A stretch of 64,000 nt of DNA, taken from Epiperipatus broadwayi. Taxonomy: Eukaryota; Onychophora; Udeonychophora; Euonychophora; Peripatidae. The stretch spans positions 3,227,710 through 3,291,709 of the forward strand of contig JAQFVV010000064.1 in NCBI GenBank assembly GCA_028023455.1. Direction: 5' to 3'. The notes under the pieces are model-generated. The model did not search any database. It was given only the letters and a program-made list of their open reading frames with translations, and was not told the origin of the DNA. Below, piece after piece: positions 1 to 10,794 of this stretch. A program made the translations under genes and the position numbers. Position 1 is the stretch's first letter; the number at the start of each line of letters is the position of its first letter.

Positions 1-667
1 ATATTAAGAAGACTAAAATAATGTTCAATGAATTTTCTCAAAATATGAAAATAAAGATTGATTATGAGGAGTTAGAAGAAGTTAACAGCTACAAGTACCT
101 TAGTCAGATTATTAATACAGATGGAAACATAATGGATGAAATTAATCATAGAATTAAACTTGGTTGAAGTGCTTTTGGTAGAAATAACTTGATATTAAAA
201 GGAAATATGTCTATGTGTTTGAAAAGGAAGGTTTTACAGTTTTTACTTATGGATCTGAGACTTGGATATTTAATAGTAAAGCAATACAGAGACTTCATAT
301 TACTCAAAGAAAATATGGAGAGATGCATGTTAGGAGTAACAAGAAGAGATCAAAAACACAATATATGGGTAAGAGAACAAACAGGTATTACTGACCTCAT
401 TAAAAAAATTAAAAGACTGAAGTGTAGTTGGGCTGGTCATATTGCTAGAAGAGATAATAAATGAACAATTGAAATCTTAAACTGCTTTCCAAGAGATTTA
501 AAAGACCCAGAAAAAGACCACATGTTAGATGGATGGATGAAATAAGAACGTGTGCAGAAGTTATGTTGAGAAGAAAAGCTAAAGATCGGAGAAGATAGAT
601 CAAATATGGAGAGACCTTCATTCTGCAGAGGACTGATAATTGTTGTTGTTGATGATGATGATGATTG
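1..667 (+). pseudogene. RTE-type LINE relic, 3' end of the RT ORF
   Basis: Broken C-terminal end of an RTE (BovB-like) reverse transcriptase, cut by the window edge. Translating across frames gives KTKIMFNEF, then YKYLSQIINTDGN, LTYGSETW, RCMLGVTRRDQKHN, RLKCSWAGHIARRDN and VRWMDEIRTC in family order. It carries in-frame TGA stops at 165-167 and 462-464, both where the family normally has Trp (TGG), and frame changes near 240, 310 and 500. The ORF is followed by a TTG/GAT tail at 641-667, the usual RTE 3' end. It is dead. The family call rests on recognised motifs; I could not compare it with a reference element. Confidence 0.85.
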
Positions 668-1645
668 AAATATCTCGGAAAGAAAAGTTTCTTGTTGAAG
701 AAATTAAAAAATAACATTGGGTAAATATCAAATAAACATAAAAATGACCTAGCATTTCTGTATGGGACGTATTTCTGTTTCACAGTTTGGTGAGTCACCG
801 GAAACTCATTTCTAGAGTAGTTTGGATTTTTTCTCTCCCTTTTTTCACTTTTTTTTATAGTTAGAATATTTATACTCGTGTATGAGCGGCTGTTTATTAT
901 TATAATGAGCATGATGTAAAGGTGACTGCTGAATACCATGAATAAAATATGTACTGATATCGTTAATTCATTCATTAGTAGGTTGAATACTAACAGATAA
1001 ATGTTTTAAGAAAATACTTCATAAGAGAGACGAAAAAATTAAAATGCTTTTCAAGTCTTTATTGAAATAGAAAAAAAAGTTTGCAAATAGGCCTTTTTGA
1101 GTTTTAGAGAAATCTTGGTAATTGTGAGTTAAGCTCAATGAACCTTAAATAGACTATTAATAACTAATGATACATATAAGTGTATGTGCTTATTATGAAA
1201 CAATTATATAACTAAAAATACTATAGGTTTAGCTTTGCCACTTTTCAGTAACATTATATTGGAAATCAATAGGTGATCTCTTGATTAAAGCAATAGATTA
1301 TTGCTAATTTAAAAGTATTTATTTAAAAGGTCATAAAAAGATTGAATCTATAAAGATTCAGTCTAAAGAAAAAAAATAATTATATAATTAATCTGGGTAT
1401 TCACATGTGCATTTTATATATAATATCTTTTCCAATGACGTTTTTTATTGGGAATCAATGACATTTATTATCCGAGGCATTAAAGCGTATCTAATCCGGT
1501 GACTTTTTTATAAAGTCAGGCAACTAAAATAATTAAAATTAAGAATTTAATTATTTTATTTTAATTAAAATAAAAATATTTTAAACATGATTTTTAAAAA
1601 TTATTTATGTATATATAATTTAAAATCTTCAAAACAAAAATAATT
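668..1645. other. AT-rich non-coding stretch
   Basis: No gene, RNA or repeat recognised. The open frames here are short and of low complexity. Confidence 0.6.
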
Positions 1646-1649
1646 TCTA

Positions 1650-1675
1650 AAATAATATATATATGTGTGTGTGTG
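1650..1675. repeat. (AT)n(GT)n microsatellite
   Basis: A short AT run passes into a GT run. This two-part type recurs at 6.2, 15.0, 56.7 and 59.2 kb. Confidence 0.9.
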
Positions 1676-1693
1676 CAAAACAGAATATTGTAT

Positions 1694-1842
1694 GTCATCA
1701 TCATCATCATCAACCATTATCAGTCCACTGCAGGAAGAAGATCTCTCCATGTACAATCCATCTTCTCCGATCTTTAACTTCTCTTCTCCATATCATCCCT
1801 GCACACTTTCTTATTTCATCCATCGGTCTCACATGTGGTTTA
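1694..1842 (-). pseudogene. RTE LINE 3' end, 5'-truncated copy
   Basis: On the minus strand this reads the last ~40 codons of the RTE ORF (RWMDEIRKCAGMIWRREVKD-like), then the shared 3' end CTGCAGTGGACTGATAATGG and a (GAT)n tail lying at 1694-1710. It closely matches 10.5 and 52.8 kb. Severe 5' truncation is normal for LINE insertions. Confidence 0.85.
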
Positions 1843-2048
1843 TATTTTATGTAAACATATATAAATAGCTGTATGATGTCACATCACTTTATATCTAGCA
1901 AATCAAATGAAAATGAAATGAAGAGACAAAAATATAAATATTTTTAGCAGTTAATGGTACCAATGATGATGATTATGGAACTAATTATCTAGAATACCAA
2001 TAACGATAATAATTTATATTTAAAATAAAAAAGGCTAATGACTGTTAA

Positions 2049-2155
2049 TAAAAAGTTCAAACCCCAGCACTGCGAGGTCCAGAATCGATTCTGGCACCTA
2101 TCGATACCAAGTCGGACGCCTATCACACACCGCACAGGGCATGATTGATATATCC
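2049..2155 (-). other. GC-richer block with a B-box-like motif, possible SINE piece
   Basis: This block is clearly richer in G+C and CpG than its surroundings. On the minus strand GGGGTTTGAAC resembles a pol III B box, and it contains the palindrome CAGAATCGATTCTG. I see no convincing A box or tail. It may be a SINE head fragment or part of an unrecognised element. Confidence 0.3.
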
Positions 2156-2159
2156 AGAA

Positions 2160-3240
2160 TAAAAGCAAAATAAAAAATGTATTAATTATAGTTGGATTTC
2201 TTAAGTGAGTGGCAAATATACACATGATTTACGGTTGTTCCACATGAAATATCTATTTACATTGTCAATCAAACAACACACTAAAAGTGTCAGTCATTAA
2301 CTGGAGTCGTTAAGATAATATCCATATCTCTTTTCATCATACCCATTTCATCTTCAAATGTGATTTACTCCCTTCCACGCACATATAACTAGAGACAAAA
2401 AAATAATGTTATATAACAGAGGGGGGCAAGATTTCCAGTAACAAGACAGTGTTAAGAGAATAACATGACTTTTTTAAACCTATAAATATCATTAATACCC
2501 TTTCACACATATAATCGGAGACACCTTAAGTAGAATAAAATACTTAAATACATTATATAGCAGAGTTAGGCAGGTTTTTCAGTAATAACAATCAGTATAT
2601 ATATAAATATATATAATAGTCAAAAGCTATAGAAGTTACTTTTTAGTAGAAACAACGCAGGCTGCCAAATACTGAAACACTTTTTACCAACTAAATAGAA
2701 TAACAAAATCCACATTATCAATTTCTTTAACTAATATCATTTAAAAATTAACAATTTAAAGTTTTAAAATAATTTTTTTTTAACTTATCTCCAAAATATT
2801 TTCAAAATAAAATTTTCTTATGCTGGTAAATTAGTAATATAAACTTTTAGGCAAATGGCTATGGAAACAATATTCATATTGTCTCAGAAGCTGCCCAAAG
2901 TAATTTTGGAAGTCTTGAATAGCTCGCAAGTCACAGATTTGCCATTATTGTTATCTAGTTTAATATATCAACAATTACTAGAAATCCATAAGAATACTTA
3001 ATAATCACACAGAGTTGTAAAAAGATTAATAATAATTAATAAAATGTAATTATTCAAAAATGTACGATCAATATTTTGTAATCTAGATTATATAAAATAA
3101 GTCTACTAAGATTTTAAGGCAAATTTTATAATACTGTTTTGCAACTTTTTTTAAAACTATTTTACAACTAAAAAGCCATATTGACTTTTTAAACATTTTT
3201 GATGATATGATTTTCACAATAATTTAATAGTGCATTATGA
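2160..3240. other. AT-rich non-coding stretch
   Basis: Nothing recognised apart from short AT runs near 2600. Confidence 0.55.
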
Positions 3241-3246
3241 ATATAA

Positions 3247-3530
3247 GGACTTGAACTCAGACTTTCAAGCTCCCTACAATTGTCCACTCCAACTTATATA
3301 ACTGATACCCATGATCACATACATGTGAAAAAGATAAATGACCTCCCATATACATATTTTGTGCTGAACCAGCACTCATCAGTTGGTCCAAATCGCCATC
3401 TCTTACATATATATGTACAACCAGGGTTCAGTTTATATTAAGATAGCAAATCTTCAAACTTTAATGAACAAGCTTCAATTTTCTGACCCTCCAACTCTTC
3501 AACCATCCATATCATTGAAAATCCAAGGAT
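3247..3530 (-). repeat. SINE-like repeat, hammerhead-bearing family 2, copy A
   Basis: The minus strand is alignable by eye over about 230 bp with the plus strand at 8638-8868: TTTTCAATGA..ATGG near the start, CCAACTGATGAG in the middle, GGTCATTTATC and GGGTATCAGTT later. The distal end adds CTGAGTTCAAGTCC (3247-3260), close to a pol III B box, so a tRNA-like portion is possible. The copies are strongly diverged, so this is an old family. A shorter third copy lies at 54.95-55.05 kb. Confidence 0.7.
3357..3382 (-). ncRNA. Hammerhead-like ribozyme core, family 2 copy A
   Basis: On the minus strand CTGATGA (3376-3382) is followed by a perfect 6-bp stem GTGCTG/CAGCAC with loop GTT (3361-3375), then AAAA in place of GAAA. 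A conserved CUGANGA box, stem II and a GAAA box are the hammerhead signature. Here the first G of GAAA is lost, so this copy is probably inactive. Copies at 8.76 and 54.98 kb keep GAAA while varying stem II. Helices I and III are not clear. Confidence 0.4.
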
Positions 3531-3534
3531 GAAA

Positions 3535-5600
3535 TGCTCAAAGACCTTTAATTATATTTTTAAAAAATGTAAATGTATAAAAAAAACATTAAAATTTGTA
3601 ACTTTAATAAATTTTATAATATGGCAGCAATGATTTCCTCATCTCAGAATAGCATATGTAATCATATTTAAAAAAACATTCAAATTCATAAATTAAATAA
3701 TTTTTACAATATATCAATGGCCTTTTTTCTATTTCAGAGCACTATATATTGAAAATACATACATTTTATTCTTCACTTTATTATCTTTTTATAATGTGAT
3801 TTACAGTTTTTCATGTACAAAAATCCTTTTAAGCAAACTCCTAAAAGTTTTGTGAAATTTAAGAACATCTATAAAGTTAATATGGACTTACAAATATCAA
3901 AACAACTAAAAAAGGTGTCATTTTTTGATAACAAGAGTGGTATAATATTTCTTTAAAAAGTTATTGAAGGCAAAAAAAAAAAAAACAAAGCATAGAAAGA
4001 TTGAATACAGTTATTTAAAACAACAAAAATCTTTTCTGTTTTTAAATGATCAAACATTTATTAATTTATTATTCAATTTATGGAAAAATTAAATAACTAA
4101 TATGATAAAGTTATTATTTTTATTTTGGGGATGAATGTGAATGAGAACACACACACAAAATATATATTTAAATCTGCCTCTTCAATTTATTACTCATAAT
4201 GATATTATTTTTTAATTTTGTTTACACTATAATCTTAATTTATATATACATACCATATATATAAAAACATCTGTCATATATATATATATATATATGCATG
4301 ATGAAAAGTACTATATACTTGTGTTCAATAAACAGTAAGTATTCTACTGCAATCAAATCTTATCAACAAAATGAATGGGGGCTATTATATATGATGTATG
4401 ATATACATGAGAGGGGCTTTAAACAAAATATAATAAATATCATGACTTCTCAAAATAATTTATAGTCTCTTTAATTCGTCTTTTTTTTTTTGCTATGAAG
4501 AAATATAATGGGGAAAATGACAACAGCACCAAATGATATCCTTATTCTCTCTTATCATTTGGTTAATAATTTCTCTATAAAATATTTAGACTTTTGACAA
4601 ATTATAACATATGCATAGGTTTAAAATATAAAGTAATCTAAAAATCAAATATTGACTTTGTAAATAAAAAAAGTAGAATGAACAAAATAAGTAATCAAAA
4701 TTAAAATATTCCACTTCAGCTACAGACTAAAAAATATTATTTTTTATCAAATCTGAATGTATAAAATTAAAAGTGTATGAAGCGCTTGAAAAAAGAAGCT
4801 ATAGAGAGTGCAAAAAAATATTAAACGCTAAGAGCTTTTGAGGCCACTTTTAATTTTATATATTATAATATCGAGAGAGAAGTTTAAAATTCCTAATAGT
4901 TTACAAATTTGAATGTTTAAATTAAATTTCAATTCAATCTTATATATTAAAAACCAATTTCTACTTATAAAAAATTATTTGATGATATTATCTGTTTAAT
5001 CCTTTTTATATATGCCTTACATTGATAAGCTTTACATTAATTATAAAAATATAAGCTTTCAAATGAAAAACATTGAACTTTTCAAAATAAAAAATAAATT
5101 ACTAACCCCATTTTATCTGTAACAGTGGTGCATTTCATTATTTAACTGTAATTATGTCTATTTATAAAAATTGTAGAATGAAATATTTATTATTTTGATT
5201 CCATTTTTAAAATAAAATTGGATTTTTGTTGATTCATCATAAAAGAATAAAAATATGTTTTAAAATTTAAAATTAAATTTATTATTAGTAACATTTTACT
5301 AGAAATTTCTTTACATGTGTTTATGAAATACATTCTTGTTAGCCTTTTGAGTTCGTCATTAATACAGTTCTTATAAACAAATATTTCAACTAAAATTTAA
5401 CTGTAATAATATAGTTTTTCAGTATAAAATAAATATTTTACTAATATATTACATAAAAAAAGGTTAGATATATAAATAAATTACTGCAAATTACAATTTT
5501 TTAAATGCTAATACAAGATTCACATTTGGAGTTACCTTCAGATCAAATAATCTATCAAACAGGAATTATCAGCTTGTTTTGAGATCCAAATATGACAATG
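3535..5600. other. AT-rich non-coding stretch
   Basis: No gene seen. It holds a TA run at 4275-4295, an A run near 3970 and a T run near 4480. Confidence 0.55.
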
Positions 5601-5630
5601 TTAGCTTGCTTTATTCAAATTTTGTATGAG

Positions 5631-5655
5631 GTCAGTATAATACTGACATCTTCAG
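5631..5655 (-). other. CTGAAGA box plus perfect hairpin, decayed hammerhead-like site
   Basis: On the minus strand CTGAAGA (5649-5655) leads, after one T, into a perfect 7-bp stem GTCAGTA/TACTGAC with a 3-nt loop. The expected GAAAC box is replaced by CTCATAC. It resembles the loci at 53.6 and 56.1 kb in layout only. Chance cannot be excluded. Confidence 0.25.
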
Positions 5656-5664
5656 ATTTTTTTG

Positions 5665-6170
5665 ACTAGTAATTTTAATTAATGATTCTAAGCAAAAAAA
5701 TTGTATCAACTTTCTAACATTATAGGTACCTGCCAAATAATAAAAACACCTAAGTGATAATAGTACCATTATACCACTCAACATACCACAAAGTTGGTAA
5801 TTTTATACTAAATAAATCTAAGCACATTGGCTATTAGTAAATTTCCAACTGATTAATGTTTTGTTAAAAAGTAAATATATTCAAATAAAAGCTAAATATA
5901 AATACCACATACTTACTAAAAATGAATATTTAATGAAGTAATTATATATAAACTTATTCTCAGAAGTCTACTTTCTCCTCAATAGAAATTGAACAAACTT
6001 TAATTTAATTTCAGTGGATTCTTGATAGCTGTTTATATCTAAGTATTTACATAGAATTAAAATATTAACAATTTGTAACTATTAAAATTAGTCAACCTTG
6101 TTTTTATTAATGTTTTACTATAAAGTGAACACAATAAGATTCCTGCAATTAAAGTCAATTGAGGCCAGCA
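5665..6170. other. AT-rich non-coding stretch
   Basis: Nothing recognised. Confidence 0.55.
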
Positions 6171-6174
6171 TGAA

Positions 6175-6208
<34 letters not shown>

Positions 6209-6209
6209 A
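6175..6209. repeat. (AT)n(GT)n microsatellite
   Basis: An AT run followed by a GT run, directly upstream of the RTE relic at 6.29 kb. Confidence 0.95.
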
Positions 6210-6284
6210 TTAAAAAGTGATTATTTTGAATGTGTTCTTGCTAAACAAAATATGGCATTTTGTACTTATATAAATAAAATAAGG

Positions 6285-6835
6285 ATTAATAATAATGAAT
6301 TAGTAATTAACAATGACAAATACCTTGATCACATTGTTAATATAAATGAAAATATAATGAATGAAATTAATAATATATTTTTGAAGAAATAACATAATAT
6401 TAAAAAGAAATATGCTTATGGGTTTAAAATGGAAGATTTTACCATTTCTTACATATGTTTCTGAGATAGGAATTCTTAGCAGAAAAACATTACTAAAATG
6501 AAATATGGAGAGGGGTGACAAAAAAAAATTACACTTAATAAACAGGCATCATTGATTTTATTGAAAAAGAAGATTAAAATTTAAAATGGATCTGGGATTG
6601 AGATATTGCTAGAAAATATGATAACAAATAGACAATTAATGTTTTAACTATATTCCAAGAGATTATATATAAGGCCTAAAAAATACCATATGAGATTTGA
6701 GTACATGAGATAAGAAAGTTTGATTCAGTGATATGGAGATAAAAGACTAAGAATGAAAGAAATTGGGCAAAATTTGAAGAGATTTTCATCCTATAATAGA
6801 CCAATAACAGTAAAAAATGATGATATATAAGTATA
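6285..6835 (+). pseudogene. RTE-type LINE relic, heavily decayed
   Basis: It has the same segment order as the copy at 1-667: DKYLDHIVNINENIMNEIN at 6316-6372, then a degraded LKRNMLMGLKWKILPFLTYVSE, MERGDKKK, a WAGHIARRD remnant, CFPRDYI-like and RPKKYHMRFEYMR remnants, ending at ATGATGATATATAAG near 6830. Many stops and indels interrupt all frames. It is clearly older than the first copy. Confidence 0.7.
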
Positions 6836-6839
6836 AGCA

Positions 6840-7455
6840 AATATAATTTATTAGGATATTCCAAATATTTAATTTATCTTTTTAAAAATATATTTACTTA
6901 TTTATTATTAAATACCAATTAAAACAATGTTATATTTATATATGTAAAATTGTAGAAATGAGTTTGCGGTTAACTGAAAGTAAAACCTTTGATTTCACTT
7001 TGATATCTTAAAAGAATTGAGTAAGGCAAATTCCTAATGTCCATTTCACATCTCCTTGTTTGAACTGTTATTACTAGATGTTTATTCATATAGTATACCA
7101 ACATAGAAGAGCTTTCCACCAATGCACATCAGCCAGTATGAGTTTATTGGCTTTTTACTTCTGAATTTTAAGATCAAGAATCAGCAATGTCTTTCTTCTC
7201 AGTTGCCTGCCAATTCTTAACTAAAATATCAGTTGAATATTCTTCAAGGCAGAATAGATTTGTGTGCAAATGAATCTTTTTTTTTAAATAAATATTTACA
7301 ATCATGACAGACAACACTAAATTATGGTTCTTTTGTGAGGATGTAAAGTCACTAGCCAAGGCAATGTTTAACAGTTGATAGAGGAGGATGCTAAGAATTC
7401 CCTAATTGTCAACTCAGGCTTCCATTTAATGACAATCTCTTATTTAGATACTTTC
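6840..7455. other. AT-rich non-coding stretch
   Basis: No feature recognised. It could contain older, unreadable LINE sequence continuing into the next relic. Confidence 0.45.
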
Positions 7456-7459
7456 AGAT

Positions 7460-8430
7460 CACTTTCAATTGAAGAAAGATGGATAAATTAGAAAAAGCTA
7501 TCTAATATTAAATGAAGATTGTTAGTGAAGCTAAAAGAAATGTGAAGAGACAATTCAAAAAATAAGGCCTGCAAATTTATTACAAAGCCATAAATGTTGG
7601 AAGCACAAATGCAGTGGGATTCATTATAAACAAAAAGTGAAAAAATAACATTATGGAGATTGATGTCTATCAGACAGAGTGTCAAGATTAGTTATGTAAC
7701 TACATGGAAGATATCAAATACAGATAATTCAGACGTTTACTCCAACAAGTTCACATTATGATGAAGAGATAAAAGATTTTTATAAGGATATACAAAATAT
7801 TTTTGAAGTGACCAAACTATTTTAAAATTGTCATGGGATACTGATGCTAGAATAGGTAAATGAATGAAAGATGAAAGTGGTGTGGCTAAATTTGCTTAGA
7901 TTAATAGTGATAAATTAGAAGTATCAACTACAGTTACTTTAGTCTGATTATTAATGAAGATGAAAACATAATTGTTGAAATTACTTATAGAATTAAACAT
8001 AAACGGATGTCTCTGTTTTTAAAAAGGAAGATTTTTAGTAAAGTGTTATACTATGTTATACTAGTTCTTACTTTTGGATCTGAGATTTGGACACTTAATA
8101 GAAAATCACTCAATGAAGTATAGATATATTATATTAAAAATATAGAGAAGAGACTGGAAATAAAATACATGGGTGAAAAAACAGACAGATATCACTGATT
8201 CACTAAATGATATAAGAGAGTGAAATGGAGATGGAGTGGACATATTTCTAGAAGAGACAATAATAAATGGACAATTGAAGCATTAAATTGGGTTCTAAAA
8301 AATTGTTGAAGACTAGACAAAAATCATCTTTGAGATGGATGAATGAAATAGGGCAAGAGTGGCTAGATATTGGAGAAAATGGATTTAACTTGGAAAAACC
8401 TTTATCGTACAATGCAAATGATGAAATAAT
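7460..8430 (+). pseudogene. RTE-type LINE relic with endonuclease fragment and internal deletion
   Basis: The first part encodes a piece of the N-terminal APE-type endonuclease: STNAVGFIINKK at 7599-7634, then VYSNKF and EEIKDFYKDIQNIF remnants. Next comes MGYTDARIGK at ~7832-7860, matching the family GDFNAKIGK motif after an indel. From ~7895 the C-terminal region follows directly (SLIINEDENI, LKRKIF, TFGSEIWTLN, RWSGHISRRDNNKWTIEALN, SLRWMNEIG). Most of the reverse transcriptase domain is therefore missing. Stops and frame changes are numerous. Confidence 0.75.
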
Positions 8431-8637
8431 TTAAATTATGATTACAGTATATATCCAGTATAAGCAATTTACATATTGTCTAGGGAATAGATTATATCAT
8501 AGTATAAGTTCAGCCTATCTCTTATTAATATATATGGATACATAATGATTCGGTAATATGAGGGATTAAATTGACATGATGTCTACATGAGCATTATTAC
8601 AATATTAAATCAAATAAGGGCTTTGAGCATTCCATCA

Positions 8638-8868
8638 TTGGTTTTTCAATGAAATAGATGGTTGAATTGTTGGGTAAGAAGATTGAAACCTGTCTAGTAA
8701 AGTTTAAGGAATTGCTATTTTATTATAAATTGAGCACTGATTGTAGATATGTCTGAGACCAACTGATGAGCACTAGTTCTGTGTGAAATACATGTACTGA
8801 GGTTCATTTATCTTTTTTGAAGGTATGTGGTTATGAGTATCAGTTGCTAAAGATGGAGTGGAGGATGA
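8638..8868 (+). repeat. SINE-like repeat, hammerhead-bearing family 2, copy B
   Basis: Plus-strand counterpart of 3247-3530, alignable from TTTTTCAATGAAATAGATGG to GGTTATGAGTATCAGTTG. It lies about 210 bp beyond the RTE relic and extends past the ribozyme-like core on both sides. Its distal B-box-like end is not evident. Confidence 0.65.
8763..8796 (+). ncRNA. Hammerhead-like ribozyme core, family 2 copy B
   Basis: CTGATGA (8763-8769), stem II GCAC/GTGT with a 7-nt loop (8770-8784), then GAAA (8785-8788). A short helix III with a GTA triplet at 8794-8796 is possible. Stem II differs from copy A, with pairing retained through G-T wobble, which suggests structural constraint. I could not find a convincing helix I, so activity is doubtful. 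Confidence 0.4.
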
Positions 8869-9202
8869 ATATAGACTAAAAAATCCTGTTCAAAATACTC
8901 TATTTACATAGATAAGAAAAGTATATAATGTTATTATATAGAAGTAATAGCTTTTTGTTTTTATAGCTAAACTTACCTTTTGAAAACTAGTTTAATATAT
9001 ACCAGTATATTAATATACACACATCAAATAAATTGATTGTAAATATCACATGATCATCATTTTTTATGCTTGCTTAACTGTTATTAAAATAGGCAAACTC
9101 TCAATACAGTACTGCCACTCAATGCAAGCCAGAGTAATCAATGGATGCCAGAAGGCTTGTGCATAAAATCCTCATCTAGTACCTACTCATCCAATATCCC
9201 CA

Positions 9203-9238
9203 GACTAGTTTTTAGCTTGTGACCTTCATCAGTGAGGA
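9203..9238 (-). ncRNA. Hammerhead-like ribozyme core, family 1, left arm
   Basis: On the minus strand, CTGATGA (9226-9232) is followed by a weak stem II, AAAAC in place of GAAAC, then the short helix III ACTAGT and C (GTC triplet at 9203-9205). Helix I pairs TCCTCA with TGGGGA across the cleavage site (six pairs, one G-U). Loss of the G in GAAA suggests a dead copy. Order and spacing match a type I hammerhead with a minimal helix III. Confidence 0.45.
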
Positions 9239-9431
9239 ACCTTGGATCTGAGAGCACTGCATCTAGATTTTAGGATCTTATGCAACTATAGGCTGATGAG
9301 CTTGAATTGAAAATATTATAGTGTTTTTAATTTAAGATTCACAATTTTGTAATTAAGTAGAGATAAAAGTTGGCTGCTGGAGGATTGCATTAGATCCTAA
9401 GATCTATGAACAGTGCTCTCAGATCCAATTC

Positions 9432-9473
9432 TCCTCACTGATGAAGGCCACAAGCCAGAAACTAGTCTAGGGA
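9432..9473 (+). ncRNA. Hammerhead-like ribozyme core, family 1, right arm
   Basis: CTGATGA (9438-9444), stem II GGC/GCC with loop CACAA, GAAA (9458-9461), helix III AC-TA-GT and cleavage triplet GTC (9465-9467). Helix I is TCCTCA with TAGGGA, with one C-A mismatch. All invariant core boxes are present. Positions 10.1/11.1 are an A-A mismatch rather than G-C, so activity may be weak. Confidence 0.5.
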
Positions 9474-9599
9474 TATTTGATGAGTAGACACTATATGGTG
9501 ATTTTATGCACAAGCCTTCTGGCGTCCATTGATTACTTTGGTTTGCATTGATTGGCATATACGTTTGGAGAGTTTTGCCTGTGTTAATAAATCGGACTA

Positions 9600-10510
9600 T
9601 AAATATATAAGTAATAAAATACACATATAGCAGTCTGTAAAACAAAGTAAATATAAAATATTAGCAGTCAACCATGTTTTCATTGCTGTAGAGATTCGTG
9701 GCATTCAACTGTTAATAAATTAATAAAGCGATTAAAAATCATTAATAAAAATCCAGTGAAAGCTTGATTGTTAATATATTTTTGAAGCACTATCGGTAAT
9801 ATACTGCTGTCAATCCATCGGCATAGTTCACTACCACTAGCAGAATGAATGCGAATTTAAATGATAATAAATAGCACTTGTCACTATAATGAATAACTAT
9901 GAATTGACTTTCAATTTCTGTTAGAAATATATTGTTTATTCAAAAACAAAGTTGAAAAATTTATAAAATTATACATAGTTTATTTGTAGAATAAAATGTC
10001 AGTTCATCAAAGGTTACATGCGTTTTCGATACAATATATTTCTTCTTCCTTTTCTTAAATTATTTTAGATCCTGGACCGTTATGAGTTTCGTATGTTATT
10101 AGGCATCTTATAATAACGATGGCAATGGAATTGTAAACTATTTGCAACATTTCTTTTTTTTAACTACAGGCACAACATTTTACATTTTAATTCCCATTTT
10201 CTCCTTTATAATCGCAAATCTAATTTCTAAAACAACCCCCCCCCCCATTTCATTTGTTTTTTTCACCCAGTTAAAATAGCCATATTCGTTTACCAAACAA
10301 TCAATTTACAGGTTTTTGTATTTGCTTTTTAATTATATAGCTTTTAATTAGATTTCAAATGAATGTTTTAAAAATAATTAAAAATATTTTTCTCCCTTAA
10401 GGATTAATGCAAAATTCTAGACAATAAGTAATAAAAATTCATGGTTTTTTTTTTTAATTTATAAATTAAATTTGAATCCCTTCAATCTACTTTTTTTGAG
10501 CCTACAGCTT
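9600..10510. other. AT-rich non-coding stretch
   Basis: No gene found. A run of 11 C lies at 10236-10246. Confidence 0.55.
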
Positions 10511-10512
10511 TC

Positions 10513-10790
10513 AGTCATCATCATCATTATTATCAACTAATCCACTACAGGATAAAAATCTTTCTATGTTCAATCATCTTCTCCAATCTCTAGCCTCTCC
10601 TTTTCACATAACTCCTATACATTTCCTTATTTCATCCATCCATTTCGCATGTTGTCTTTTTCCAGGTCGTTCACAATCTCTCGGAATTCAGTTTAAGATT
10701 TCAACTGTCCATCTATTATCATCTCTTCTAGCAATAAGTTCAGCCCAACTCCACTTCAGTCTCTTAATTCTTTCGGTACGGAACAATTTT
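10513..10790 (-). pseudogene. RTE LINE 3' end relic
   Basis: On the minus strand: RLKWSWAELIARRDDNRWTV, then a degraded EILN..IPRD..RPGK and a MDEIRKCIGVM-like stretch, then the 3' end CCTGTAGTGGATTAGTTGAT and a (GAT)n tail at 10516-10535. Stops and indels are present. It is a longer copy of the 1.69-kb fragment. Confidence 0.8.
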
Positions 10791-10794
10791 TTCT

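Larger units (their letters stand above)
9080..9595. repeat. Inverted repeat pair of hammerhead-bearing family 1
   Basis: Two arms of about 220 bp (9080-9300 and 9369-9595) are reverse complements with moderate divergence, separated by about 70 bp. Shared stretches include CCAGAAGGCTTGTGCATAAA, GGATCTGAGAGCACTG and CAGTGAGGA. Each arm carries one hammerhead-like core, arranged in opposite orientation. This could be two insertions head to head, or the paired terminal repeats of a collapsed Penelope-like element. Frames across it are spurious. Confidence 0.85.

Noticed and set aside
445-975. 176-codon minus-strand frame
   Set aside because: Antisense of the RTE 3' end plus AT-rich flank; the sense strand carries the family motifs.
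9296-9320. CTGATGAGCTTGAATTGAAAA at the end of the left arm
   Set aside because: Box order fits but the 9 nt between boxes cannot form a stem II.
9397-9645. 82-codon minus-strand frame
   Set aside because: Falls inside the inverted hammerhead-bearing repeat; no protein features.
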